A DNA stretch of 64,000 nt from Parablautia intestinalis (GCA_003612395.1 RAYQ01000004.1:62001-126000); one strand, 5' to 3'; positions 35,319 to 43,699 are shown, counted from the stretch's first letter. Notes: generated by a model not told the origin, from the letters alone. Program-made: numbers and translations.

Positions 35319-36368
35319 TTAACTGTAAGTTTGGTGTTTATTATACACCTTTTGCTGTATATAGTTTTCTATCTTTATAATTCCCAAATAATAAATACAA
35401 TATGATACGCTTATGCAGAAAAAATATAAATATAAAGTGTAAATCCACTTATTGTGTATGCCGCATTTTTGCCAGATATCTGAAGCGATAATTAGTACAA
35501 TTGGGTGAATCAAATATAACGCAAAACTTCCATTACTTATTATAGAGATAAATTTGCTAACTATATTGCTGTGAGTTAAAGGCGGCATGGCTATTGCAAT
35601 ATAAATAAATATAACGAAAATGAATTCAAATGGATACCATTCAAAACGTGTAACAATTAAAAGAATGGTTATTATAAAAATGTAAGTATTTTGCTTTTCT
35701 TCTTTTATTGCCAAAAATAAAGTGCAGCCTAATAAAAAACAATACAGTTCAGATATTGGATTATTAGTGGAAAACCATTCTATGTGTGCCTCAGCCGGAT
35801 AATCAATTAGCCATAACTGAATTGCTTTGATTAAAAATGGCCTCCCGACCAAAAAAATCACGGTACAGATAAAACTTGTATATAACTTATTTAAAACCTT
35901 ATATAAAAAAGGAGTAATTATATAAAATGCAATAAAGGAACTCATAGTCCAGAGAGCATTATGATTATTCCATAAATCCCAATTATCTGATGGTATAATG
36001 CATTGTAATCCAAAAAAATATCTTAGAAACCTTGGACTGCACTGACTTGTAAAAATCTCCTGTATAGATAGTTTATTAATAAATATTCCCCAAACAATAT
36101 CTTGTAAATAGACTAATATTAAACAAAACCAATAAGTAGGAAGTATTCTTACTGCTCTTTTTTTATAATATTCAATAGCTGAATAATTTTTGTTTGCGAA
36201 TGAATAAAAGGCAAGATATCCGCTAAGGATGAAAAACAATTGTACTCCATATGCTCCAACACTAAAATCTATCCCTGTTCGTTGGGTTACATGTACAGAC
36301 AGAACCATCCATGCTGCAAATGATCTAATTAAATTTAAATTCAGATTCTGGTTTTCTCTGTTCGTAAT
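35319..36368 (-). CDS. Acyltransferase family 3 membrane protein, apparent ATT start
   Basis: Polytopic membrane O-acyltransferase (Acyl_transf_3), about ten hydrophobic segments, expected to acetylate or succinylate a cell-surface glycan. GVQLFFILSGYLAF is the family signature; RAVRILPTYWF follows. The first ATG (36308) lies inside the first membrane helix and removes the conserved His-containing start. Twenty codons upstream in frame, ATT at 36368-36366 sits six bases after AGGAGG and restores NLIRSFAAWMVLSVH, the normal family beginning; a stop (TAG) lies two codons further up. ATT initiation is therefore likely, unless there is a base error. Low GC suggests acquisition. Confidence 0.78.
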   Translation of the reverse strand: MTNRENQNLNLNLIRSFAAWMVLSVHVTQRTGIDFSVGAYGVQLFFILSGYLAFYSFANKNYSAIEYYKKRAVRILPTYWFCLILVYLQDIVWGIFINKLSIQEIFTSQCSPRFLRYFFGLQCIIPSDNWDLWNNHNALWTMSSFIAFYIITPFLYKVLNKLYTSFICTVIFLVGRPFLIKAIQLWLIDYPAEAHIEWFSTNNPISELYCFLLGCTLFLAIKEEKQNTYIFIITILLIVTRFEWYPFEFIFVIFIYIAIAMPPLTHSNIVSKFISIISNGSFALYLIHPIVLIIASDIWQKCGIHNKWIYTLYLYFFCISVSYCIYYLGIIKIENYIQQKVYNKHQTYS

Positions 36369-36392
36369 ACGCTACCTCCTACCATTTTAAGT

Positions 36393-36659
36393 TTAAAATA
36401 AATCATTTTCCGCTTTGGAATCAGAAGCTTCTCTTATAAATGTATTTTTTTCTATATAATCTACAGAACTATTATATTTGGTAATATAATTATTGGCTTT
36501 ATTTGTATCCTGAGCATCCGGAAGCTCTTTTTTTAAATATTTTTTTCTAAATTCCTCAACGGTACTGACATTGTTTTTTTTGATTTTTTTATATCTTTTA
36601 TAAGTATATACATACATAATAACTAAAAAAACAAATATGCTTATGATTATCAGCTTCAT
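36393..36659 (-). CDS. Small single-pass membrane protein
   Basis: An 88-residue protein with an N-terminal membrane segment (about residues 2-17), then a Lys-rich stretch and a hydrophilic tail with many Asn and Lys. ATG 36659 follows AAAGGTGAT. It lies 24 bases upstream of the acyltransferase on the same strand, so the two probably form an operon. Not recognised; no catalytic motif seen. Confidence 0.6.
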   Translation of the reverse strand: MKLIIISIFVFLVIMYVYTYKRYKKIKKNNVSTVEEFRKKYLKKELPDAQDTNKANNYITKYNSSVDYIEKNTFIREASDSKAENDLF

Positions 36660-36762
36660 CTATCACCTTTATCACCTTTCATTGATATGAGTCTGCGGAC
36701 ATGTCTGCAGACGTTTGACGAATGCCGCAAGGGTCATGCCTCTATGCTTGGAGCGGGGGTAT

Positions 36763-37215
36763 TCATTTACATATCTCATCAGAATCAAGTATAACCGTAA
36801 ATGGTCCATCATTTATTAGTGAAACCTCCATATGTTCTCCAAAAGTGCCGTGTGCCACATGTGGGATCTCATCTGAACATTTCTTCAGAATATATTCATA
36901 CATTTCATTGGCATAGTCCGGATTTCCGGCTTTTGTAAAAGACGGTCTGTTTCCCTTACGACAGTCCGCGTACAAAGTAAATTGTGAAATAATTAGTAGC
37001 CCGCCATTCACCTTTTTTAAATCTAAATTGGTCTTTCCGTTTTCGTCTGAAAATATTCTTAAATTTAGCAGTTTACTAACCATTTTGTCTGCAATTTCAT
37101 ATGTATCTGTATCGCATACTCCGATAAAAACCAAAAACCCGTTTTGGATCTCACCAACTATTTTTTTTTCAACAGATACACTTGCTTTGCTTACTCTCTG
37201 TATTACAAATTTCAC
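36763..37215 (-). CDS. dtd: D-aminoacyl-tRNA deacylase
   Basis: Hydrolyses D-aminoacyl-tRNAs that escape proofreading. The SQFTLYADCRKGNRPSF motif with the catalytic Thr/Ser region and the Gly-Pro motif in NDGPFTV are family hallmarks. 150 residues, full length. The start is GTG, overlapping the stop of the AI-2E gene by one base (TAGTG), with AAGGAG upstream, so translation is coupled. Confidence 0.94.
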   Translation of the reverse strand: MKFVIQRVSKASVSVEKKIVGEIQNGFLVFIGVCDTDTYEIADKMVSKLLNLRIFSDENGKTNLDLKKVNGGLLIISQFTLYADCRKGNRPSFTKAGNPDYANEMYEYILKKCSDEIPHVAHGTFGEHMEVSLINDGPFTVILDSDEICK

Positions 37216-38564
37216 TACTGCTGCTCTCCTTCTTTTTTAGAATCTTTTGTTTTTTTTGCATTACTGTCCTCTGTTCCCTTACCAAGATTAAAGAAAGCAT
37301 TTTTTCTGCTGTCCCTGGATAGATCTTCTTTAGGCACAAATACAGCATTTTCATTAATATATTCTACATTCAAATACTCTTTTGTTTCTACAGGTAATCC
37401 TCTTTTCCTAAGAAGATGGTTGGCAAATCGACGCAAAAATGCGTAGAATACTGCAAAAAGGGGAACGCCAATAATCATACCAAAAACCCCCATAAAACCG
37501 CCGAATACCGTGATAGAGAAAATTACCCAAAAGCCTGAGAGACCTGTTGACTGCCCCAATATCTTAGGACCAATTAAATTACCGTCCACCTGTTGCAAAA
37601 CCAGTATAAATAAAATGAAATAGAGGCATTTTAAAGGATTTACCATTAAAATAAGTATTGCACTGGGAATTGCTCCTAAATATGGCCCAAAGAAAGGAAT
37701 TATATTTGTCACTCCAACAATTACACTCACCAGTAAAGCGTATGGCATATTCAAAATGCTGGTACCGGCAAAGCAGATAAATCCTATGATTATTGAATCA
37801 ATAATTTTGCCGCCGATAAATCCAATAAAGGTATCACTTATAAACCGGACATCTTTAATAAACTGATTGGCTGTCTTGGTGCTGAGCAAAGCAAAGATCA
37901 GTTTTTTTGCCTGCCCCGCAAAATTCTCCTTGCTGAACAATACATAAATGGAAATAACCACACCTATGATAAAATTCCACAATACCTTAAGAACGCTGAT
38001 AAGGCTTAAAGAAACATGCTTTAACAGGGTTTCCATCTGTGGGACGATACTGTTGTTCAGATAATTTGTAAACTCTTCAGAATAGGTATCAAGGAAACTA
38101 ATCACCATCTTTTCAATATCCGGATTATCGGCCAGAAATTCAGTTGACCAACTGGAAAGATTCTGTACATAGTAAGGAAACTGATAAGAAATACTTTTAA
38201 TACTCTTCACAATATTAGGTATCAATATAGAGAAGAAGCCATATATAAGACAGCCAACAATTAATATTGTGAGAAGAATGGATAACATTCTCATATATTT
38301 TTTCTGCTTATTTGTGATGGTTTTCCCTTTCCAGCCAAATAGCGGAATTAAACAATTTCTTTCAATCCCATTGACCATAGGAGTCATGAGATATGCAAAT
38401 ATAATACCATACATTACAGGGCTTATTACCTTAAAAAATGCATTCACCTGAGCTGAAAAGCGATCTCCATGAAATACAAGATAATAAAAGCAGATTGATG
38501 CAGCAACTACTGCAAAGGCAGTAAAACCTATATGTAGATATCTTTTATTGAACTTTATTTTCAT
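37215..38564 (-). CDS. AI-2E family (PF01594) transporter
   Basis: A 449-residue protein with about eight membrane segments of the AI-2E/YdiK family; some members export autoinducer-2, others act in sodium-proton exchange, so the substrate is open. GPYLGAIPSAILILM and GLSGFWVIFSITVFGGFMG are typical of the C-terminal half. A charged cytoplasmic tail rich in Lys, Asp and Glu closes the protein. Its Shine-Dalgarno-like AAGGAGG lies some 35 bases before ATG 38564, which is unusually far; no better in-frame start was found. Confidence 0.88.
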   Translation of the reverse strand: MKIKFNKRYLHIGFTAFAVVAASICFYYLVFHGDRFSAQVNAFFKVISPVMYGIIFAYLMTPMVNGIERNCLIPLFGWKGKTITNKQKKYMRMLSILLTILIVGCLIYGFFSILIPNIVKSIKSISYQFPYYVQNLSSWSTEFLADNPDIEKMVISFLDTYSEEFTNYLNNSIVPQMETLLKHVSLSLISVLKVLWNFIIGVVISIYVLFSKENFAGQAKKLIFALLSTKTANQFIKDVRFISDTFIGFIGGKIIDSIIIGFICFAGTSILNMPYALLVSVIVGVTNIIPFFGPYLGAIPSAILILMVNPLKCLYFILFILVLQQVDGNLIGPKILGQSTGLSGFWVIFSITVFGGFMGVFGMIIGVPLFAVFYAFLRRFANHLLRKRGLPVETKEYLNVEYINENAVFVPKEDLSRDSRKNAFFNLGKGTEDSNAKKTKDSKKEGEQQ

Positions 38565-38785
38565 AGCTTTTGGACTGCCGGAAATTAACGGCGCCCTCTC
38601 CTCCTTATAACAAAATAACCATTATCATAGAGTATAACATTTTTTTTGAAAAGATACTATGGATTAACTGCAAAATATGATAAAATAAATAACAGTTTAT
38701 TACTTATTCATGGCTCAGGAATGTGCTGCATAAACTGCGCATTTTGTGAGAACAGGATTGGCGGGAAAAATTTGCGGGGAAGATT

Positions 38786-39514
38786 ATGAACTTACAGAGA
38801 GTTTTCAGCTATATACGCCGGGCTGTAGATGACTATAATATGATAGAATCGGGTGATCGTATTGCGGTAGGCATATCAGGAGGCAAGGACAGTCTTACAC
38901 TTCTGTACGGCTTGCACGGCCTTATGCGTTTTTACCCCAAGTCTTATGAAATCCGGGCCGTTACCGTTGATTTGGGATTTGGCAATTTAAATTTGGATAA
39001 AATAAAGGAACTTTGCAGTCAGCTTAATATACCCTATACTATTGTAAAAACTGATATTGCCAATATAATATTTCAGGAACGCAGGGAATCTAATCCCTGC
39101 TCATTGTGCGCCAAAATGCGAAAGGGTGCATTAAATGAGGCTATTAAAGCTGCCGGATGCAATAAAGTTGCTTATGCTCATCATAAGGATGATGTGGTGG
39201 AAACCATGCTTATGTCTTTAATTTATGAGGGAAGGTTCCATACCTTCAGCCCGGTAACTTACCTGGATCGCATGGATCTAACAGTGATCAGACCGTTAAT
39301 GTATATGAACGAAGCAGATGTGATTGGATTTGTTAACAAAATGGGACTTCCGGTAGTAAAAAGCCCCTGCCCTGCAGACGGTTATACCAAGCGGGAATAT
39401 ATCAAAAATCTTCTCAAAGGATTAAATCAGGAGAATCCGGGGGTAAAGGAAAGGATGTTTACCGCTATTTGTAACGGAAAAATGGAAGGCTGGTGTCGCA
39501 ATGGAAAACAGTAA
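38786..39514 (+). CDS. TtcA-like tRNA 2-thiocytidine synthesis protein
   Basis: PP-loop ATPase expected to thiolate C32 of tRNA. The SGGKDS loop is at residues 31-36, Cys105 and Cys108 (CSLC) and a later Cys in KSPCPADG could hold the Fe-S cluster, and AHHKDDVVETML is a group signature. 242 residues, near the short TtcA-like forms of Firmicutes rather than E. coli TtcA (311). The 3' end overlaps the recombinase gene by 14 bases. Substrate base inferred from family. Confidence 0.85.
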   Translation: MNLQRVFSYIRRAVDDYNMIESGDRIAVGISGGKDSLTLLYGLHGLMRFYPKSYEIRAVTVDLGFGNLNLDKIKELCSQLNIPYTIVKTDIANIIFQERRESNPCSLCAKMRKGALNEAIKAAGCNKVAYAHHKDDVVETMLMSLIYEGRFHTFSPVTYLDRMDLTVIRPLMYMNEADVIGFVNKMGLPVVKSPCPADGYTKREYIKNLLKGLNQENPGVKERMFTAICNGKMEGWCRNGKQ

Positions 39515-40553
39515 AAATTACCATGATGTTCAAAATAATTTAAATACTATGAAGATGCGGGAGGTTGTAAGTACACTCCCCTCTTTTTGTAAGGATTTTT
39601 TCAGGGGCATACAGGAATATACATCTTCCAGAACCAGACTTGCGTATGCTTATGATCTTAGGGTCTTTTTTGAATTTATTCATACGGAAAACAAATCCTG
39701 TTCCTGTATGGAAATTACAGAGTTCCAATTGTCTATTTTAGACCAAATCACCCGGGAAGATATAGAGGAATATCTTGATTACATAACATATTATATTAAA
39801 GATGGAAAAGAATATTCCAACAATGAAAGAGGGAAAAAGAGAAAGCTCTCCGCCCTGAAAAGTTTCTATAATTACTATTTTTGTGCGGAGCTGATTAAGA
39901 CTAATCCGGCGGCTCTTGTTCCTCTCCCTAAACAGCACGAAAAAGAAATTATACGTTTAGATGTTGATGAAGTGGCTATCCTGCTGGATCAGGTGGAAGA
40001 TGGGGAGAAACTGACTAAAAACCAGCTTAAATACCATAATAAAACCAAACTGCGGGATATTGCGCTTCTTACGCTATTACTTGGAACAGGTATTCGTGTA
40101 TCCGAATGTGTGGGTTTGGATATTGGAGATATTGATTTTAAAAATAATGGTATTAAAATACGGAGAAAAGGCGGGTATGAAACAGTAATATACTTTGGTG
40201 ATGAAGTTGCAGAGGCACTAAGTGATTATCTGGAAAAGAGATACCATGTGCTCCCCTTAGAAGGCCATGAAAATGCACTGTTTCTTTCCATGCAGAACAG
40301 GCGGATTACTGTACGGGCTGTTGAAAATCTGGTTAAAAAATATGCCTCAAATGTCACCGGGCTTAAGAAAATAACGCCCCATAAGCTGCGCAGTACCTAT
40401 GGTACCGCTCTTTATCAGGAAACAGGCGACATCTATCTGGTTGCAGATGTACTTGGCCATAAGGATGTAAATACTACCCGAAAGCATTACGCGGCTCTTG
40501 AAGATAACAGACGCAGAATGGCCGCTAAAGCTGTACAGCTTCGAGAGAAATAA
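39501..40553 (+). CDS. Xer-type tyrosine recombinase
   Basis: A 350-residue tyrosine recombinase. There is an N-terminal SAM-like core-binding domain (about residues 25-130) and a catalytic domain with Arg in GTGIRVSEC, Lys in the beta-hairpin RRKGGYE, HKLRSTYG (His-x-x-Arg), His in LGHKDVNTT and the nucleophile Tyr in KHYAAL. The complete set indicates an active enzyme. The position before the lexA locus and the absence of phage genes suggest a housekeeping XerC/D-like protein rather than a phage integrase. ATG 39501 lies inside the TtcA-like gene, with GGAAGG upstream. Confidence 0.88.
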   Translation: MENSKNYHDVQNNLNTMKMREVVSTLPSFCKDFFRGIQEYTSSRTRLAYAYDLRVFFEFIHTENKSCSCMEITEFQLSILDQITREDIEEYLDYITYYIKDGKEYSNNERGKKRKLSALKSFYNYYFCAELIKTNPAALVPLPKQHEKEIIRLDVDEVAILLDQVEDGEKLTKNQLKYHNKTKLRDIALLTLLLGTGIRVSECVGLDIGDIDFKNNGIKIRRKGGYETVIYFGDEVAEALSDYLEKRYHVLPLEGHENALFLSMQNRRITVRAVENLVKKYASNVTGLKKITPHKLRSTYGTALYQETGDIYLVADVLGHKDVNTTRKHYAALEDNRRRMAAKAVQLREK

Positions 40554-40574
40554 ATAATGACCCACACTATAATA

Positions 40575-40952
40575 CTATAATGAGCTATAATAAGGAAGAA
40601 TCAGATGACAGCCTGTGGTGATCTGATCGCTTTGCAGGGAATTGATGTTTTTTACTTCCTGTATATAAGCATTACAATCTTCGTAATAATGCTGATCTCC
40701 ATATTCCTGTGCATAATGCCAGAGTGTATCTCCTGCTTCCACCGTAATACTTTTATAATATTTATACGCTTGTTTTCCGTCATTTTTCATGTCATTTTCC
40801 TGTGCCCTGGCTCTAAAGCCAAAAAAGGCAGCTGAAAAAACAGTAACTAATATAAAGGTAAGAAAACACATTATAAGCCGGCTGCGAAGCTGGCATCTTC
40901 TCCTTGTTCGGTTTCTTATAGCTCTGCTATTCCTGTTATCTTCCGTCCTCAT
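40575..40952 (-). CDS. YneA-like LysM protein, divergent from lexA
   Basis: A 125-residue protein with a basic N-terminus, one membrane segment (about residues 25-47) and a C-terminal LysM domain (SITVEAGDTLWHYAQEY ... GCHLILPY). Size, topology and divergent position next to lexA match YneA, the SOS-induced division inhibitor of Bacillus. Three LexA-type boxes lie in front of it. Codons of about residues 17-27 (RRRCQLRSRLI) fall within a copy of the 39-bp repeat. ATG 40952 follows AAAGGAG. The division-inhibitor role is inferred from position and boxes. Confidence 0.8.
   Translation of the reverse strand: MRTEDNRNSRAIRNRTRRRCQLRSRLIMCFLTFILVTVFSAAFFGFRARAQENDMKNDGKQAYKYYKSITVEAGDTLWHYAQEYGDQHYYEDCNAYIQEVKNINSLQSDQITTGCHLILPYYSSL
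40871..40898 (-). repeat. Partial 39-bp repeat inside the LysM gene
   Basis: On the minus strand AGATGCCAGCTTCGCAGCC then GGCTTATAA; CCAGCTTCGC matches the hairpin core. It is read in frame by the LysM gene just before the membrane segment. Confidence 0.65.
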
Positions 40953-41032
40953 TTCCTTAATCTCCTTTGATTTATGCTTATCTCAATAAGATATAAAAAA
41001 TATGAATTATTTCATTTACAAGTATTAACTCT

Positions 41033-41073
41033 GCAAACTTTTGTTGCAAACATATGTTGCGAACGTTTGTTTT
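41033..41073. promoter_or_regulatory. Three tandem LexA (SOS) boxes
   Basis: Cores AAC-TTTT-GTT (41036-41045), AAC-ATAT-GTT (41049-41058) and AAC-GTTT-GTT (41062-41071) repeat at exactly 13 bp. The middle one matches the inner ten bases of the Bacillus consensus CGAACATATGTTCG. They cover the likely -35 region of the divergent LysM gene. Confidence 0.75.
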
Positions 41074-41090
41074 GTTATGCTGATTATATC

Positions 41091-41102
41091 GAACGTACAT
41101 TC
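41091..41102. promoter_or_regulatory. Possible LexA box
   Basis: GAAC-GTAC-ATTC, one change from GAAC-N4-GTTC, preceded by C as in the consensus. Confidence 0.5.
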
Positions 41103-41143
41103 TTTTGTCAATAGTTTATGAGAAAAAACCGAACAAATATTTG

Positions 41144-41155
41144 GAATATATGTTT
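41144..41155. promoter_or_regulatory. Possible LexA box at the lexA -35 region
   Basis: GAAT-ATAT-GTTT overlaps the first bases of the lexA -35 (TTGCCA 41154-41159), where binding would give autorepression. Confidence 0.45.
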
Positions 41156-41182
41156 GCCATTTGCGGATTTTTGTGCTATACT
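41154..41182 (+). promoter_or_regulatory. lexA promoter
   Basis: TTGCCA (41154-41159), 17-base spacer, TATACT (41177-41182), about 105 bases before lexA. Confidence 0.65.
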
Positions 41183-41288
41183 TTAGTTAATTAAAAAATG
41201 CAGTAAACATAATGGCAACATCACAAAGATATGCAGATAACTATAGCAGCAGGCTATTTAACAAGATTCAGCAGGCAGGAGGAATTTT

Positions 41289-41906
41289 ATGGGATACGGT
41301 AAAATCAGCAGTAAACAACAGGAAATTTTAGACTATATTAAAGATGAAATTTTAAAGCGGGGTTATCCCCCTGCAGTCAGGGAGATCTGTGAAGCTGTTA
41401 ATTTAAGGTCAACTTCTTCTGTCCACTCCCACTTAGAAACCCTTGAGAAGAATGGATATATCAGAAGGGATCCTACGAAGCCAAGGGCGATAGAGATCTG
41501 TGATGACAGTTTTCAAATGATGCGCACAGAGATGGTCAGCCTTCCCGTGATTGGTCAGGTTGCTGCCGGTGCTCCTATTCTTGCTGAAGAGAATATAGAA
41601 AGCTATTTTCCTGTTCCTGCAGAATTAGTTCCTAATGGAGAGTCCTTTATTTTAAATGTGAAAGGAGATTCTATGATAAATGCGGGTATTTTAAGTGGAG
41701 ACAGAATTTTTGTTAATGCCTGCAGTACGGCAAGCAATGGAGATATGGTGGTTGCCCTTATTGACGATTCTGCTACGGTTAAGACTTTTTATAAGGAAGA
41801 AGGGCATATTCGTCTTCAGCCCGAAAATGACACGATGGATCCAATTATTGTAGATGATTGTCAGATTTTAGGTAAGGTTTTTGGTGTTTTCCGTGTTTTT
41901 CAGTAA
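41289..41906 (+). CDS. lexA: SOS repressor LexA
   Basis: Represses SOS genes and self-cleaves when RecA filaments form. The N-terminal winged helix (residues 1-70) contains [19 protein letters not shown]. The cleavage site is Ala93-Gly94, and the catalytic dyad is Ser128 (GDSM) and Lys165 (TVKTF). 205 residues. ATG 41289 follows GCAGGAGG. LexA-type boxes upstream imply autoregulation and control of the divergent LysM gene. Confidence 0.97.
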   Translation: MGYGKISSKQQEILDYIKDEILKRGYPPAVREICEAVNLRSTSSVHSHLETLEKNGYIRRDPTKPRAIEICDDSFQMMRTEMVSLPVIGQVAAGAPILAEENIESYFPVPAELVPNGESFILNVKGDSMINAGILSGDRIFVNACSTASNGDMVVALIDDSATVKTFYKEEGHIRLQPENDTMDPIIVDDCQILGKVFGVFRVFQ

Positions 41907-41929
41907 TAAATAATAGACCAAATTCCGTC

Positions 41930-42111
41930 ACAGTTCAGCCTTGCCACTCATCAGTCACCGAAATATACATTTTGGCCAATCATATCACTAATTGGCTGGT
42001 GACTTATTTCATGTTGGGCTTCTGCCCTATAAAATTAACGGTGCAATTTGTCCTTAGTGATCAAGGCTCCCATGTCCAAAGTTCACCGTCAATTCTGCAT
42101 GGCTGAACTGT
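41930..42111. other. Structured non-coding element after lexA (four-way-junction-like)
   Basis: A closing 11-bp stem, ACAGTTCAGCC (41930-41940) with GGCTGAACTGT (42101-42111), encloses three further pairings: AGTCACC/GGTGACT (41953-41959 with 41998-42004, containing GCCAAT/ATTGGC), GGGC/GCCC (42016-42027) and ACGGTG/CACCGT (42038-42043 with 42084-42089). No open frame fits. It could be a structured RNA on either strand or a small non-autonomous mobile element. I do not recognise a known RNA family. Confidence 0.5.
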
Positions 42112-42134
42112 TATTAAATTCCAATAAAAAATTA

Positions 42135-42189
42135 CCTTTCTATTTGGCATGATACGCGGATTTATCATCTAATATGTCAAATAGAAAGG
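42135..42189 (-). terminator. Terminator of kinase-like gene 2 (possibly bidirectional)
   Basis: CCTTTCTATTTG (42135-42146) pairs perfectly with CAAATAGAAAGG (42178-42189), with further ATGATA/TATCAT pairing inside. A T run follows on the minus strand (TAATTTTTT) and a shorter one on the plus strand. Confidence 0.75.
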
Positions 42190-42214
42190 CGATTTTTAAA
42201 TATATTTTGCAATA

Positions 42215-42838
42215 CTACTTAAAACGTACATTAATATAAGTAATAATCTCATCTACGCACCGGTCAAATCCCAATTTGGAGCTGTTCAAACATAAATCAT
42301 AATTACGTGCGTCTGTCCATTCTCTGCCCGTGTAATATTCATAATATTCAGCCCTGTGCTTATCTGTTTTAAGAATGAACTTCTCTAATTCCTTAGAAGG
42401 CATACTGTGTTTTTTTGCTGCCTGCTCCATGCAATACTCATGAGGTGCATGAATAAACACACTTAACACATTATCATAGTCTTTCAGAATAAAATCTGCG
42501 CAGCGCCCTACGATCACGCAGGATTCTTCTCTGGCCAGCTGCTTGATAATTTTGGCCTGATAATTAAACAGATTCTGAGTAGATATGAAATCATCACTTT
42601 CAGGCGGAATGAGCTCTCCACGGTAAATGCTGTGCGCCACCTTAAAAAGTCTGGTACTTTTCAGCTTTTCATCTGCATTGGCAAAAAGAGCCTCGTTAAT
42701 ACCGCTGTCTTCTGAAGCCAGTTTCATAAGCTCTTTGTCATAAAAATGAATTCCCATTTTCTCAGCAAGCATGTTCCCTATGGTGCGGCCGCCGCTGCCA
42801 TATTGCCTGGCAATTGTAATCACGATTTTTTCCTTCAT
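42215..42838 (-). CDS. Cytidylate kinase-like family protein (copy 2)
   Basis: A 207-residue paralogue of the protein encoded at 34230-34856. Shared features are the P-loop (ITIARQYGSGGRTIG), EESCVIVGRCADFIL and the lid-like KTDKHRAEYYEYYTG. The C-terminal part NYDLCLNSSKLG also matches copy 1 (SYDLCINSSILG). Start ATG 42838 follows AAAGGGGG. Located downstream of livF on the same strand with a 100-base gap and a strong terminator after it. Nucleotide or small-molecule kinase; substrate unknown. Confidence 0.82.
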   Translation of the reverse strand: MKEKIVITIARQYGSGGRTIGNMLAEKMGIHFYDKELMKLASEDSGINEALFANADEKLKSTRLFKVAHSIYRGELIPPESDDFISTQNLFNYQAKIIKQLAREESCVIVGRCADFILKDYDNVLSVFIHAPHEYCMEQAAKKHSMPSKELEKFILKTDKHRAEYYEYYTGREWTDARNYDLCLNSSKLGFDRCVDEIITYINVRFK

Positions 42839-42940
42839 ATTCGAACCCCCTTTGTCAGCCCCTTAAATTCAGATGCAGGCATATTCAATATTCTTAAAAC
42901 ATAAAATTGAGCTGCCGATACATAGCAGTTTAAAAGCAGC

Positions 42941-43651
42941 TTACTCCCCAAGATAAGCCTTTTTGATGGAATCGTTATTGAGCAGGTCATTAGCCTTGCC
43001 CTCCAGCACAATCTTTCCGGTCTCAAGCACATAAGCACGGTTTGAAATGGAAAGCGCCTTTTTAGCGTTCTGCTCTACCAAAAGTACGGTGGTTCCACCG
43101 GCACTCACTTCCTTGATAATGTCAAAAATTTCATTGACAAATATAGGCGAAAGCCCCATCGAAGGCTCATCCATCAGAATAATTCTGGGCTGTGACATAA
43201 GAGCCCTGCCCATGGCAAGCATCTGCTGTTCACCGCCGCTCAAAGTACCTGCAAGCTGGTTCTGCCGCTCTTCCAATCTTGGAAACCGCCTGTATACTGT
43301 TTCAAGATTCCTTGCAATTTCATCTTTATCTTTCCGGGTGTATGCGCCCATTTTCAGATTCTGCAAAACGGATAGATTTGCAAATACACGCCGCCCTTCC
43401 GGTACATGCGCCATGCCCATAGATACTATTTTGTGAGCAGGTGTTTTCGTTATTTCCTTTCCGTCAAAAGTTACGGAACCTTTTTTGGCTTCCAAAAGCC
43501 CGGTAATTGTGTGAAGAATGGTTGTCTTTCCGGCACCATTTGCACCAATCAGAGCAATAACCTCTCCCTCATTTACCTCAAAGGACACTCCCTTTATGGC
43601 CTGAATTATTCCATAATATACTTCCAGATCCTTTATTTCAAGCATTGCCAT
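42941..43651 (-). CDS. livF: Branched-chain amino acid ABC transporter ATPase LivF
   Basis: One of two ATPases of the high-affinity Leu/Ile/Val uptake system. Walker A GANGAGKTT, signature LSGGEQQML and Walker B IILMDEPSMGL are intact. 236 residues. ATG 43651 follows AGGAGG. Last gene of the livJHMGF order on the minus strand. Related systems can move other amino acids or urea, so specificity rests on the gene set. Confidence 0.94.
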   Translation of the reverse strand: MAMLEIKDLEVYYGIIQAIKGVSFEVNEGEVIALIGANGAGKTTILHTITGLLEAKKGSVTFDGKEITKTPAHKIVSMGMAHVPEGRRVFANLSVLQNLKMGAYTRKDKDEIARNLETVYRRFPRLEERQNQLAGTLSGGEQQMLAMGRALMSQPRIILMDEPSMGLSPIFVNEIFDIIKEVSAGGTTVLLVEQNAKKALSISNRAYVLETGKIVLEGKANDLLNNDSIKKAYLGE

Positions 43652-43699
43652 AGCTATACCTCCTGCATACTATAAGAATTCAGAAAACAAACAAACCGC

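Larger units (their letters stand above)
40953..41288. other. Divergent control region between the LysM gene and lexA
   Basis: Holds no gene. It contains three tandem LexA-type boxes (41033-41073), two weaker ones (41091-41102 and 41144-41155), the lexA promoter (41154-41182) and a probable minus-strand promoter with TTGCAA (41049-41044) and AATACT (41026-41021) at 17 bases. Confidence 0.7.

Noticed and set aside
39501..40553. Tyrosine recombinase as a sign of an integrated phage or element
   Set aside because: No phage, transfer or attachment-site features around; the gene overlaps a tRNA-modification gene and lies beside lexA, fitting a Xer-type housekeeping enzyme.
41925..42010. CTGATGAG on the minus strand with nearby GTC and GAA, suggestive of a hammerhead ribozyme
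   Set aside because: Stem II would have only three weak pairs, the GAAA is GAAC, and no stem III partner exists beside the GTC, so the core cannot be assembled.
42826..42852. GGGTTCGAA-like stretch (minus strand) resembling a tRNA T-loop
   Set aside because: No acceptor, anticodon or D-arm pairing; it is the ribosome site region of kinase-like gene 2.
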